A stretch of DNA of 64,000 nt from Lepidurus packardi (taxonomy: Eukaryota > Arthropoda > Branchiopoda > Notostraca > Triopsidae), in contig JAKZAN010000001.1 of NCBI GenBank assembly GCA_023053545.1, positions 2,066,565-2,130,564 on the forward strand, read 5' to 3'. The notes beneath the pieces are model-generated. The model saw nothing but the letters and a program-made list of their open reading frames with translations, was not told the DNA's origin and ran no database searches. The translations under genes and the position numbers were made by a program. Below are positions 23,770 through 36,100 of this stretch, one piece after another (the first letter of the stretch is position 1; every line of letters starts with the position of its first letter).

Positions 23770-26700
23770 TATAAGGTATACGTGCGTGCGTATGAAAGAG
23801 ATATATAGCATGGAAGGAGGGGGGGAGCACAGAGAGAGCAAAAAGGTTAGGTAGAAATAGACTGGTTTTTGGCAGGTGCCAAAACAGCGACCGCAGCGCG
23901 TTTTTGCAGTTTGCTGAAAAATTGGCTATCGAGGGCAGGAATGATTTAAAAACGTATGCCAAGAGGGCAACTTGCGCTCACACACCTCGTTTCTTTTTCA
24001 GAATAGCTGCAGTGGCATATTACGAACTTTGCTGAAGAAGTTAAAGTGACGTCACTACCACGTTTGCGGAGCTTTAGGAATATTGTACACGAGTAAAGCT
24101 GTTATGTACGAAAAATTGCGTCCATTTGGCACTTACAAAAATTCGAAAGTTCCTAGACGCTTCGATGTTGCTATAAAGATAGTGAGGGGCTTTTTTGCCA
24201 AAGGGTGTCCTGCTTTTGTGCAAAAAGGGTTAATGAAAAACAGACATGGGCTAAAAATAGTATAGGAGCAGACGGTAAATTGCAAAGTAGCCTATTGCTA
24301 ATACAAGCATCTAACCGCCTTGTAGAAATTTAAATTTTCTTAAAATGTAACGCATATAAAGAAGTCCAAAATTTGTAATATTCTGTTTTATTATAAAGAT
24401 GTCTCGTACTTCAGAAAAATTCTTGAAAATTGGGGAAACTTTCTGAGATAAATTCGACAAATTCAGATAAATTCGCAAGAACTAACCGTTCCAGCGAATT
24501 TATCTTAAAGATCGTAATAAACACAAGATGTCTGCTGAATTACTGTCAGAAACTTGGCACGAATTTTAATAGGGAATTTTTCGTCTTCGGTGACGCAATC
24601 ACCTCATATTAAAGGTGCAATATACTGTTACTCTTCTTAAAATGGCAGGAAATCTGGCGGTTGTATGGGAACAGAAATTTAAAACATAGTTTTTAAGATA
24701 ACATTCGCTAATTTGATTACTTTAGGATCGAGTGAGTTTCTAAAGATAATTCACAATTGTTTCTAACAAACAGAACACTAGAAGCTGTTTAATGCACTTC
24801 ATGCGACTAATGGACTTAAGAGTAGAGATTCCTAAAATTAGAAACCGAAAACCTGAGACCAGTTCGCCAAACGTAAGAAGATGGATGGAGATGGAAAGAA
24901 GACCGATCAAGCTTAGCGAAATTTCAGAGATTTTGCACAAATCCCACCATAACAGATATTCTCCAAGATATTTTTAGGTTGTACAATGTACAATTTCCCT
25001 TAACAAGCTTAGATCATATATTAGCACATGACAAACTCACGAAACGTTTCTATACCTTCCTTACGGTTTAGTTTAAATCCTGGGAAGACGACACACCCTT
25101 GGGATAAACTAGACGCGGATGGTCAGTTAGGGTACATCGGGAGGAAACAGGCGTGGCGTCGACACACTTGAATAAATCCTCCCGGTCGGAAAATTTCTTT
25201 ACGAAGGTTTGATGAGGGTTTCCCGTTTTTCACTAACTACTCCAGGAAAGTTTTAAGTTTCTTTTTCCGCAATTCTCAAGCCAATGTTTCGCTTATTTTC
25301 AAAAAAAGGGTTTGGAAAGGAAAAGTAGAACGTCTTTCACGCCGAGCGTGAGTGAACTGAATCCTCGATTTAGACGCCGACGTCGGTGACGCCGACGCCA
25401 GACCGGGAAGTTGGCCCTAAAAAGGGCGTGGCCTCATTCTCAATTGCATTCCACCAAAAGCCCCCTGTCTGTTTGCCAAATCTATTATTCGATGGAAAAA
25501 GGAAACCTATAATTCTCATGAATCATCACCAATCAGCACCACCAATCGCTAGTGGAAAAACTCTTTGAATTATAAATACAAATAAACTAATAAAACCTAG
25601 CGAAATCAACCAGCTAAATAGAAAGTTTGTCGAACTTTTGGCTCCCTAGAAAAATTTCAAGAATGGTGGCAAACATACACAAACGGAAATACGTCGTCGA
25701 ACTCATCAATATCTACGGTGATTGGCAGAACCCTATGGGTTGCACTTAGACGTCGGAGGAGATGAGAAAATCCCAGACTTCCGGTACTATTTTTAGTCGG
25801 TCGCTGTCTTTTTCTCGACTCCCCAAGTCTCGACTTGCGGTGAGTTAAGAAAGACACTCCCAAATAGGAGATAAACTTTCCTCACTATAACTTCTAGAAA
25901 AAAAGAGCCCCTTTGCTCTAAAAAAAAAAATGAAAAAGAAAGATAGAAAAAAGAATGGTCGGGGTGTCCCTTAGTTGAAGGAGTCCAAGAATGCGTGTAA
26001 TAGGGAAGTGGGCGGATTGTCGGACACTCGGAAGTGTCAGCGGTGAGCACTTGAATAACTTGAGCCTTAACAACCGTGCTGGGTCTCATTAAAACTTGCT
26101 TAAAACTCTTAACACTGACCAATAGACTGGTTTTGAATCCCTAAAATTCCTATGGGGCTCAAGTTTCACCCCAAGAATGCGATAAGCATTCTTTTACGTC
26201 AGTCTTAATGCGAATCTCCTGGAAATCAACCGAGGAAGTTCATAACCGTGGTATATAAGGAAATACCAAAAGCTTGGAGGGGACAAGTCTAGTCTTTTAG
26301 AGACAATTTTTCAAAGCTGTCTCGAGAAGAAGAACGAGAAGAAGCTCCAGGACGAGGGGCCAAAAAATTCCCTCCGGAGAAGATGCCATTTCCATATTGG
26401 GGTTCCCAAGGGGTTCTAACTATACCACCGGAAGGAATAAACGAAGTTAAGCTAAAATGAGCGAACGCATCCTTTGACTTTCGTTAGTTGTGTCTGTAAG
26501 TCGCGCAGGGGAGTTCTTTAACAGCTGCTGACTTCTGTAGATTCTTTTCCATTCCCACTAAAAAAAAAAAATTGAACAAGGTTTTGAAAACCGCGGAGTA
26601 TTTTGTGAGATTTATTTTTCGAACGCTATGCAAATCACCAACTTTGGCCCTCTAGCGAAGACATTGAGGACACGAGTTTTTGCTTCGCTGTTTTTAAAGA

Positions 26701-26852
26701 CGATCCGTTTTAATTTAGTCCTGTGGCGATTAATGGAGCTGTAATTGGAGGAATTTCTCGAACGGGATGAGGCCGGAAGTCGTGGATCAAGGTAGGATAT
26801 ACTTATCAGCTCTTGATGATTTAATGAGAGTGAATTATTAGGTGGTTCTACC

Positions 26853-27190
26853 ATGGATGATGTCACTGTCAGTGAAGATAAGGAGACGAGGAAGGTGTGG
26901 TTTTTAATTTTTTGATTTGGCACAAGTTTGGGAAACTGCATACCGTATACTCTATTTAGATGCGCATCCAGAAACTGTTGGAAGAGCACCAAGAAATGCT
27001 GGTGCGATTAGAGCAAGATAAGAAGGAAAAGGCAGCGTTGTTACTCCAAGCTCAACAGGAATTAGCCAAAGCCAAAGAGGAAAGCGAAAACGTCCGGCGA
27101 TTATTAGAAGAAGCGACTCAAAAAGCGCAGCAGGCTAAAATAGAGGAGGAGAAATTACAAGCAGAAGAAAAACCGAATGTTCTGTCTTAA
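26853..27190 (+). CDS. Small acidic/basic coiled-coil protein, unrecognised
   Basis: Two coding exons, 26853-26894 and 26960-27190, separated by a 65 bp GT-AG intron in phase 0, give a 90-residue protein. The first exon encodes a short acidic leader (MDDVTVSEDKETRK) with a good start context. The rest is an almost uninterrupted amphipathic helix rich in E, K, Q, A and L with no proline until the last residues (KLLEEHQEMLVRLEQDKKEK and onward), so a coiled coil is expected. Two overlapping AATAAA signals follow at 27348-27357. I do not recognise a family. Composition is that of many coiled coils, so similarity searches will be noisy. It lies alone between the TANC upstream region and the transposon. 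Confidence 0.6.
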
Positions 27191-27347
27191 TTGAGGATGT
27201 GTTTGTTTTGTTTTTGCTTTTAAGTTTTTTGTTGAAGATGTCTTCGGTTTTGGCTTCCTCAGAACAGTGATATATTTGGAATTGGTGCATAACATTGAGC
27301 GAAGTGGCTTTTGATTTCTAATTCGTCTTGCTAATCCCTTCCTAAAC

Positions 27348-27357
27348 AATAAATAAA
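27348..27357 (+). terminator. Tandem polyadenylation signals
   Basis: Two overlapping AATAAA hexamers (27348-27353 and 27352-27357), 158 bp past the stop of the small coiled-coil gene. Confidence 0.55.
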
Positions 27358-28076
27358 GACATTAGACAGTAGTCGCGAAAAAATACTAGGGTTAAAATAC
27401 TTACTAAAGTTTTATTGTACATTTCCTTATCAGTACAAATTAATAGTTTTACAAGTGTATAAATTGACAAAAACAACTGGGTAAAAATTTGAACAGGATG
27501 AAATTTCAAAGGCATCTGTAGCAGAAATACACCACTAGTTTCTTGGTCGTACAAGCCATCTATGTGGAATTGGTTTGCTTATTTACTTGTGACGACGAAC
27601 CATCGAAGAACACCTAACTACTAAAAGTGCAAACTTCAGGGAATTCTTTTACCGTTCTTTTTAGGTAATCAAAGCGCCTTAATATCCTATAATGAACTCT
27701 ATTTTCAGCTATAGTAAATTCATAAAATCAATGATATGCGAATTGATATACCATTAAGTTTTACTACCGGGTCACAGCATTCAGTTAGCAATTACTACGA
27801 TCTTTGCGTTCCTATTTTGACATTCCGTGTCTCTTTCGTATCAGCGCGAGAGCGAACAAATGCAAAACTGTATATACAAGATGACTGTGTAGGAATAGAC
27901 AGATATGCCATATGCGTACTCCATTTATATTGTAAAACTTCGCGGGCGGAAATTTTACGGACTGGAGAGTGTTTCGTACGCCATCTATTAATAAAACTAT
28001 AAATGATTGCTTAATGAGCGCGTTACAGGATGAAAAGCGTGAACAGAAAATATTTTTAATCTCGTGCCTCCAATGT
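27358..28076. other. Intergenic region before the transposon
   Basis: No exon recognised. The word TACGCCATCTAT occurs near 27.98 kb. Confidence 0.4.
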
Positions 28077-28429
28077 CTAAAGGGTGGTTCACACTACCAA
28101 TCAAAATCAAAAATCACCAGTCAAAATCAAGAAAAGCACTGACCGGGGGCGTGGTTTGGTCTGATTTGGTCTGACTTGTGCCATTCAAATAAGATTGAAT
28201 TTGGGTCCTTTGATTGTGGTCATGTGTGTGACTTACCACATTGCCAAGCAAAGTTGTATGAAAAACATGCAGGAAACTTTGGTTTTTGAGCAGCTAAATA
28301 ATAAATAAAACTGTAAAAAGCCATACAGATTTACTGAATTAATATTATAAAGTTTTATGTTGCAGCCAAAACAACTTGCGCTCAACGGCAACGCCACGTT
28401 TTCGGGATAAAAAAGGCGGGAAAGCAAGA
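28077..28429 (+). repeat. Left terminal inverted repeat of the Harbinger element
   Basis: About 350 bp, matching the complement of 31067-31399 almost throughout. It has about 20 extra bases near its outer end, where a CAATCAAAATCA-like word is repeated. The accessory gene's ATG lies 11 bases inside the inner edge, so this repeat probably contains its promoter. Confidence 0.9.
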
Positions 28430-28439
28430 AGAAAACAAA

Positions 28440-29425
28440 ATGCAAGACTCGGACAAATTTCGCTTAATTGAAAGTGTCCGGAATTATCCCGCTATTTATA
28501 GGCTTTCGTGTACCGAGTACAAAGATGCTTCTGGTAAAAAAAATTGCTGGGAAAAAGTCAGCGATGAAGTTGGTTTTCCAGGTAAGCATATAATAATGTC
28601 CTCCAAATTCCTTATATTAAACGTTCAATTGCAGCGCCTGCTTGCAAGTCCGCGTGGGAGGTTTTGTGGAACAATTATATGCGTGCTGTTAAAAACATCC
28701 CAAGTGGGAGTGCTGGTACAAAAAAGAAACCTTGGATATTTTTGGAACCTCTATCATTCGTAGACGACTATCCATCCATGGAGTACGTATAATGGACGTA
28801 GCTGGCCATTTTACGAACTAATCTTTATAGGACCACTTCCAACTTTGAGGATGAACTATGTTACATCGAAGAAAGTACTTCAGAGCAATGTACAACTCCT
28901 ATTCCGTTCTGCCAAACTCCGGTTTCCTTGTGCTCTATTTCATCGGAAGACCATCAGGAGTTGTCTTGTAAGTCATAAACCATAAACCTCATTTGTTGTA
29001 TGTCAAAAAAAATTTTACTCATAGCTGCTAGTCGGATTAGTACAGCCACTACATCATTGGCTGACGTTGAATCTGCTAGTCAACCGGGTTCCCGTAAGTC
29101 TCAGTTCATTGTCTGAATCTAAAACTTTAATTATTCACTTTTAGGCAAAAGAGCCAAACCTACATCAACTTCCACCATAGATCGGTTTGTTTCTTCGTCA
29201 GAAAACAACTCGAAGAAACTAACTGAAGCGGCGTGTGCCCTATCAGCCTCCGTGGCATCTGCTTTAGCTAGAACACGAACTCTGTCCGATTCAGAAGCAT
29301 TTGGTCAGCACATTGCGAAACAACTGGAGCGATTAGATGTTCCAACCAGGGCAATGGCTATGTTGAAGATGAGCGAGATTGCTTTCTTGGCCACAATTGG
29401 CCAACTTACAGTACAGACGACATAA
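28440..29425 (+). CDS. MADF-domain accessory protein of the Harbinger element, intact
   Basis: MADF (Adf-1-like) proteins are Myb-related DNA-binding proteins; in Harbinger elements a Myb-like partner helps the transposase enter the nucleus and bind the element ends. Five exons keep frame: 28440-28581, 28635-28782, 28831-28967, 29025-29093 and 29145-29425, 258 residues. The MADF domain fills about 1-95 (RLIESVRNYPAIYRLSCTEY, NCWEKVSDEVG, CKSAWEVLWNNYMRAV, KKKPWIFLEPLSFVDD). A Ser/Thr-rich acidic linker follows, then a basic RKRAKP stretch (possible nuclear signal) and a helical BESS-like C-terminus. No frameshift or internal stop was found, unlike in the transposase beside it. Introns are 49-57 bp. 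It could also serve as a host gene if domesticated, but its start next to the inverted repeat argues that it belongs to the element. Confidence 0.85.
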
Positions 29426-29590
29426 AATTGTTTGAATAGCGAATTATAACTTTTTAAAGAAAACATCTTGTTGTACATTAAATTCTTTCGATGTGTCGGA
29501 CATGTCGAAACGAAAATGTCGAATCGAATTTTTCTATCATATATTCTTGATTGTATTCTCCTCCTTCGTACGAGTAGTGACAAGTATCCA

Positions 29591-31013
29591 CTACTTGTAC
29601 GCGGTCTGTGTGACAATACGAAGCTGCCATGGGACAGCGCCTGCTTCACTGCAGAAGAAATTTTTCAGCTCATCTCTGATTTCACCAGCTTTTTCCTGGT
29701 ACCGGTTGGAAATGTTCGTCGCCATATTATCCAGACTTTCTTCGGCAGCTGGATCTCGCCAATCACCCGGGATTATTTCGTGCGTTTCAGGGTTTTCTCC
29801 GTCCACGAACGATGGTGGACAGTAAGTTCTGGTTGTACTATCACGCTGCAAAAAATTATGCAGGGAACAGCTAGCCAGAATCACATTCCTTGTATTCTTC
29901 AGTGAACAGTTGATCTCTGTTTTTAGGACACGCCAACGTGCGACAAGTATCCCAAAGGTATTTTCAATAATTCTCCTCGCACGTGAAAGCCTAATTTAAT
30001 GAAAGCTCAATTGAAAGTACAAGTATTACTATTCAGAACCTAACCTGTAACTGAAGATCCGTTGTTCCAAGGTTAGGTTACCACCATAGGGCTTCATAAG
30101 ATTCGGCTTTAGTGGGAATGCGTCATCTCAAATGAGCATTGGAGGAACTTCAATTGCGGTACCGGGAAGATTTCCTTGTTCTGGAAGATCAAGCGTACCA
30201 TAAAGGAACTGCCTTCCAAAGGTAGAGTTCGGGAAAACGCTGCTGTCGCCGAGGCGACCAGGTGCACCAACATCAACCATCAGGAAACGATATCCGCATA
30301 CACCAAGAAGGACCAGACTATAATATTTCTTATAGTTGAAATAATAGGAACCTGACTTGGGTGGGCACATAATGCGAACATGCTTCCCGTCAAGAGACCC
30401 AAAGCAATTGGGGAAATTCCATAACTCCCAGAACTTGTGCATTGAGGCAGCGTACATCTGCTGGGTTGGTTTGGGAATGAATTTTGCTCCCACTCTTTTC
30501 CAAATTACAAGGCACGTTTGCGAGAGTATTTCGGAAACCGTGGATCGGCCTAATCGGAATTGATTAATTTAGATTTTTAATATGTCAATACAACATACCT
30601 AAGCGAAATTGGTAACGGTAAGTGACCTTTGACTTTCACCAGTGGTTAGAAAACGTCGCGTTACTACTAGTCTTTCTTCGGGGGATACAGGTTTTCTAAG
30701 CTTTGCTGTCCTCTTTTCGATGTCGTTCTTCACGAGGTCCAATAGCTCGAAGTAGTGAGTTTTAGGCATCCGCACATAGTTGAAAAAGTATTTCTCGCCG
30801 ATGGCCATTAACTTCGCAAACACGGTGGTGAAGTTCCCAAAAATTTGCCGGTCCAGAAGGAATGGACGCACCCACAAAACTCTGTTTTTTCCGTCTTTGC
30901 CTTTCAAGTTCACGTTCAGTTACTTTCCCAGCTACAACGGTATCTCCATGAACTTGAGCTGCCAGCAATAAAGCAAAGGCTGCCACTGCACTCTGCAAAA
31001 TCAGTTTGTTCAT
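29591..31013 (-). pseudogene. Harbinger (DDE_Tnp_4) transposase, disabled
   Basis: The reading frame starts at 31013 with a conserved helical leader (MNKLILQSAVAAFALLLAAQ), then WVRPFLLDRQIFGNF, KPVSPEERLVVTRRFL and, after an intron (30598-30550), GRSTVSEILSQTC. The catalytic part shows GSLDGKHVRI (first Asp) and VDVGAPGRLGDSSVF (second Asp). After another intron (30044-29991) comes LSRARRIIENTFGILVARWR, with the region of the third acidic residue, and a C-terminus with CPPSFVD. Three lesions are visible: one extra base in the homopolymer at 30885-30890, an indel near 30611-30620 just before the QFRLG motif, and an in-frame TGA at 30128-30130 where the family has a Gly before DDAFPLKP. The copy is therefore not expected to make active enzyme. 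Confidence 0.88.
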
Positions 31014-31066
31014 TCTTTTTCCGAGTTCTGTACTACGAAAAGAAAATATAGGAAATGAAAACCTAA

Positions 31067-31399
31067 TCTTGCTTTTCCCGCTCTTTTTATCCCGAAAACG
31101 TGGCGTTGCCGTTGAACGCAAGTTGTTTGGCTGCAACATAAAACTTTATAATATTAATTCAGTAAATCTGGATGGCTTTCTACAGTTTTATTTATTATTC
31201 AGCTGCTCAAAAACCAAAGTGTCCTGCATGTTTTTCATACAACTTTGCTTGGCAATGTGGTAAGTCACACAAATCACCACAATCAAAGGACCCAAATTCA
31301 ATCTTATTTGAATGGCACAAGTCAGACCAAATCAGACCAAACCACGCCCCCAGTCAGTGTTTTTCTTGATTTTGATCGGTAGTGTGAACCACCCTTTAG
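31067..31399 (-). repeat. Right terminal inverted repeat of the Harbinger element
   Basis: About 333 bp, complementary to the left repeat with few differences (for example GATCAAAATCAAG against CAATCAAAATCAAA near the end). The transposase ATG at 31013 lies 54 bases inside it. Confidence 0.9.
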
Positions 31400-33122
31400 G
31401 AACCATTTTTAGCTCAGGACATACTAAACCTTAAACTGAAACAGCGATGTAGGTCAATCCAATAACATCGAGCCTCGTGTCGCAGAGAATTGCGAATAAT
31501 TTTGTACGCCATCTATGGGGACAAATTTTAATATTTAACTATTTGCGGAGTAGCCAGGCTGAAATACATTCGAATTGAATTCAGAAAATAAGCCTGACGT
31601 GTTTGCGGTATTACCGTAAATCAGGCACGTTGCCAATGAATGTCGCTTTAAATCTAAAAAAATACTGGCTCAGTTGTGACAAGTCCCGTAAGCCATTTGA
31701 CCCCGTGCTTTTTTTCAGTATCATAAGCCAAAGATCTCGCTATATAAGACGTAAGAAACTGAAGAAAAACTGGTTCGAAATGAGAACACGTTATTTTGGC
31801 GCATGAAATGCGCAAACGTCTTACCCCATAGATACCATTTGTTTGTCGCTAAAGCAGGACAACTTGTAACGTCCAGGCCTAACAATACCAATGCTCAACC
31901 AACTGGAATACGAGTGAATATAATGAAAACGACCTTCTCTCCCTCTGCAATACCCCTTAAAACCTCTCCGCCTTATATCGCCCCTCTCTGGCCTCCCTCA
32001 GTCCAAACACTTTTATATTCTTGGGTTATATGTACTACACTATGTGCGTGTGTTAGTTAAGCTCTCTCTCAAAATGAATATAGGCCCAGCGCAGCCGAAA
32101 TTGCGGTCAGGGACGCGAACGAAAATTCGACGTCCGTCTCGCGAGTCTACTGTGCTTAGTTCACCGTTGCCCTAGTCCACAATTCCCTTGCTGTAGCAAA
32201 AAGACTACTCAAAAATCACGAAAAGAAAAAGGAAGGCATAACGAAACCTTTTCCTGCCCTAGAATACCTTCATGCATAAATCCAACGTAACCTCCACCGC
32301 TCTCGACTCTCGAGCGGACCCAATTTAACTCACTGAAATGAGGTCACGTGGATAACATACAGCACAACATAATGCAGTTCTGTCATGGCCAATGGCTGTT
32401 CTGACCTGGCAAAAAAGCGCACTAATTCCTTTGCGACCTTTATCTTCTATCACTAATTTGACCTTTTCCTTGTTCGAAAACTTTCTCTTATCCATTTCCC
32501 CGTCAGGCCAGCCTAAATAACGACCAAAAAATTCTTTACCTAATTTCTGAAGGCGATTGGTTTGTTTACTTGTTCAAAACTAGTTGAGAAACATTCGCTT
32601 CATGGTGAAGAAATTATACGAAATCTCCATTTAAAATTACTTAAAATTACTTTACATTAATGCTAATAAAGTCTTAAGTTATCGTAAATGAACTCTCTTA
32701 AAAATTATATAAAACTTTCTTACTTGAAGTTTAATAATTTGAAGTCATAAGTGAAGTACAATTCCGTGAAAAGACAAGACACGTGTTTATTTAATAACTT
32801 GTTAGACGGGAATTTTTATTGGCGAAAATGCTAAAGAAATTCCGGAATAATGTCTATACGATGTTTCTGTCCTTGGATTGTCAAACATAATACTAAAACG
32901 CGGGAAGAATGTGAAAATTTCTAAACGGACATCTCCGGTGTAGATTTTTGGTTTCTGGGGTAAAATGGGTCAATTGAGTGAGTAAGGGGGCAAAGTCTAA
33001 GAATTCTGGGCTCGTAATCACATACCTCCGGTTGTGATGTGCTTGTTTTCCGTTTTGGTTGATAACGTGCGGTACAGGGGAGAGAATGAGAGTGATTCTT
33101 GTAATAGTGACCCACTTTCCCT
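31400..33122. other. Intergenic region downstream of the transposon
   Basis: No exon recognised with confidence. TACGCCATCTATGG occurs near 31.51 kb. The 3' untranslated part of the minus-strand gene ending at 33123 should lie in the right-hand part. Confidence 0.4.
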
Positions 33123-36100
33123 CTAAAATTTTCCCTCTAGACTTTTAGGTATACGTGTACTGTCTCGTTTGCCAGCGAAGCATCGCCAGACATCCAATCT
33201 AAGGTGCGAGGGGAAATTATTAAAAAAAATTACTGTAAAAAAGTTGGTGGGGGCACAGGATATACCTATTTTAAATGGAAAGAGAGGGCGAGGAGGGGAA
33301 AAAAAGAGAGAGAGAGAGAGACCATGGTCAGAGAGAAAGGGGGAGGAAACTCTATATGCCGCGTAGTTTCGCCCTAAATTTTCGTCCAGGGTCTTCCTTC
33401 CTTCCTTGAAAAGCTCGTACGGGTCTTTCTCTTCCCTGGCTTTGGCAATACGTACATCTGTTAGCCGTGTTTTGGCCTTGCCCTCATAAAAATGCCGCCC
33501 TCGATTGCGAGTTCCATCTGTGACCTCAGTGACTGCATCCTGTCGGGCCTGCAAATCCTTCGACCAGATTCATCATTAGTATTTTTTATGCAACACTCAA
33601 AAAGGTGTGCAGTATACATTTATGCTCTAGCATGACAATCCGGCTTTTGGATTGCACTGCTCCCATTTCTCCACGTGTCCTACTAAACGACTAGCGGTTG
33701 CTGCAATCCGCATTTTGTTCTGTTATTTATCGCCTTGCCAATTAGAGCAGGAAATCTGCATGGGCTTGACTATTGTTTCTGGACTATATAGAAGAGATAA
33801 AAGAAAAGCCGGAGGAGAGGGTGGGAAATTGGGGGGGATAATCTAGGACGCCCACCTTTGTGACCTTAGACCTACTCTACGATGAGCAATCACTTTGTTC
33901 TTTTGCCCTTGGCCCTTGACCTGTTAATCAACCCCTACCCTCCAAACACATAGAGCCAGGGATAGTTTACCCTAGAAAGTCAAGGGATGTCACAATTCGG
34001 GTGAAGACACTTATGGAATACAACATTTGGCGAAACTAGGCAAGGAAGCGCTCTAGTCCAGTTTCAGGCAGCTGCTGTCGACAAATTTGCACTAAAAATA
34101 ACCCAATATAATATAGTGCAGTGTTTAACATGCAAAATAATTACGCCACATGTGCCGCGTACGTTAATGATAGATACATCCATACATGTGGGAACCTTTG
34201 GAAGCGACGACCAGAGGGGTTTTATTTTCATATTGTTAGAATGTATTTACAAGTGATCTTTGTAATTCCTTGTAGCTAGAGGAAAGTGGCCAAACTTGCG
34301 TTTTTCTGTTACACAATAAAACCGCTAATCGAATTATCTCTGGTTAACATGGTTAGATTGTTAGATGTCAGATTGGATTTTTCAAAGCACATTTTCCGGG
34401 AAAGTTTTTGCTATTTTAGCTTCTTTTAATATGTTAGTGCATGCTGGGGTACTCTCAATCGACTTTGTCTGAAGTTGGTGAAGTCTTCGCATAAATTCCT
34501 TACATAACCATGATAGCGCGTACATTTTCGCTTACGATGAATAGGATGTTTAATCTTTGAATTATGAACTTGTAGCGTAAACTTGCTACAAGATTACAAG
34601 CACGAAGTTATATTCCTTTAACTATATGCACCCTCTGTACATTGCAGATAATGAAAGTATTGCTAAAACGACTTGTTACTTACGTATTACTAAGCACAAC
34701 TTATGTGCCTAGAATTTTCCAACATTGTTTTTGCGAGAATCTATCTCATCTTCTAGGTAGTGATTTTATAACAGAAATATCCGTTTAAAGATGTTTAGTT
34801 CGAGTTTTCTATCCAAAGTTATATACTCGTTTCTAACCTGTATAGATTTCACGCAAGATTACAGTACCAGCACAGTTGCGAAGAGTCTTCTGGTCTGAAG
34901 GAAGCTATTAGACACTTTCAAAACTGCCACATTTTCTCTGAAAACTCCAGGTGCGAGTTTTTAAGCTCGCCAGGTGCATTCAGTGATATCGATTTTAGAA
35001 GCGCTCTTACGTGTACCTTGTAGTTTCCACTGAAGTTGTCAAGGGACCTCAAAGCAAACATAACGTAACATGCAACGCCTATTAAAAGAAAGGATGGTGG
35101 GGTTCTATATCGTCTATGTTTTTCTTGTTGCTTTTTTTTGGGAGGCAAAAGGGTCAGAGAAAGTATCAATTTCCTACAACGTTTTACCTAAATTACCTTC
35201 CCTTGTATGTCAAATCCATCGAAATGATTGTTCCATTTTGCCGTTTTGCCAACGTTGTGCCCTTGTTCTAGCAAATCAAACGCTTGTAAAATGAAGAAAC
35301 TCAGTGGCGTTCCATAAATATGCTTGGTATGGGGTCGGCTTAATTCGGCGCCAAGGCCAAACCTATGTAATGACGTCGACGACGCTGCAAGAGTCCATCG
35401 ATCCGGGACTTCTGGACTTCTGCAAGCCAAAAAATCTGAAATTGGCACCCTCAGATTTGGGAAGTTGAGTGTCGGGTGACCTGAGAATTGCGACGAAACA
35501 GCTTTCATTTCTTTACCTTTGACGTGGTCCATCTAGACCGACTTCTCTTAGGAGTGTGACCCCGATTTCTCGTCACTAAACCTAATCCAATAGGGTAACG
35601 CTGCAAAGAAAAAGGAGAGAGGGGGAGAGAGACAGAGAGAGCGACACGGACCCAGTTTCTAGGTTTTCAGTTACGTTGCGCGACATCGAAACACCACCTT
35701 AAAACTTGTATGGATGATACCTTCATTCCTAACGCTTGTAACGGATATTCGATAGCCGTGCTCTTTCACTTGCTGTGTTACAAAATTCGAATTGCGAAGT
35801 ACAAACAACGCGAAACACCTGAGCGATGCATGGAACGATAATATAGCCAGCCCTCAGGTATGAACTAGATAGCGTAAACCAGCGTAATTTGTGTAACCAA
35901 ACTGCTTCAGATGAAATGGAAGACTCTTTAATTAAAGTGTAGTAAAAATTAAACGATTTCTGCATCATTTCGCATGTTAACGTTTTAATGATTCGCGGTT
36001 CGATTCGCGGTAGCATTTCATAGGTTACCAGGTCTTACAACTTTCTACTTCCTCATTTTCCTTCGCGAGAAGATAAAAAAGAATAACCCTCGTGTATGTT

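Larger units (their letters stand above)
16672..26852. other. Gene-poor region upstream of TANC
   Basis: About 10 kb in which no exon could be assigned with confidence. It probably holds the missing TANC 5' exon(s), its promoter and long introns. It contains five perfect TGACGTCA octamers (18766, 18904, 21040, 21874, 21985) plus one at 24047, repeat copy B, CA and TATG microsatellites, and a C9-A6-G14 tract at 23252-23280. A weak candidate minus-strand exon lies at 25681-25786. Confidence 0.5.
28077..31399. mobile_element. PIF/Harbinger-type DNA transposon with long terminal inverted repeats
   Basis: A 3.3 kb element bounded by inverted repeats whose outer ends read CTAAAGGGTGGTTCACACTA and its exact complement. 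It carries two genes that converge on its centre: an intact MADF-type protein on the + strand and a damaged DDE transposase on the - strand, which is the usual two-gene layout of Harbinger elements (transposase plus DNA-binding partner). If the element is taken to begin at AGGGTGG (28081) and end at 31395, the flanking triplets are TAA and TTA. Harbinger elements duplicate TWA triplets, but a direct duplication would be identical on both sides, so the exact edge is unsettled. Confidence 0.9.

Noticed and set aside
28233-28445. Two similar open frames at 28233-28445 (-) and 31006-31263 (+)
   Set aside because: They are the same sequence in the two terminal inverted repeats; non-coding.
29468-29905. 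145-codon + strand open frame inside the transposon
   Set aside because: Antisense to the conserved C-terminal exon of the transposase; no family features.
35188-35532. 114-codon minus-strand open frame read as a single exon
   Set aside because: Splice signals inside it (acceptor at 35420, donor at 35516) suggest that it is a mix of intron and two short exons of the minus-strand gene rather than one long exon.
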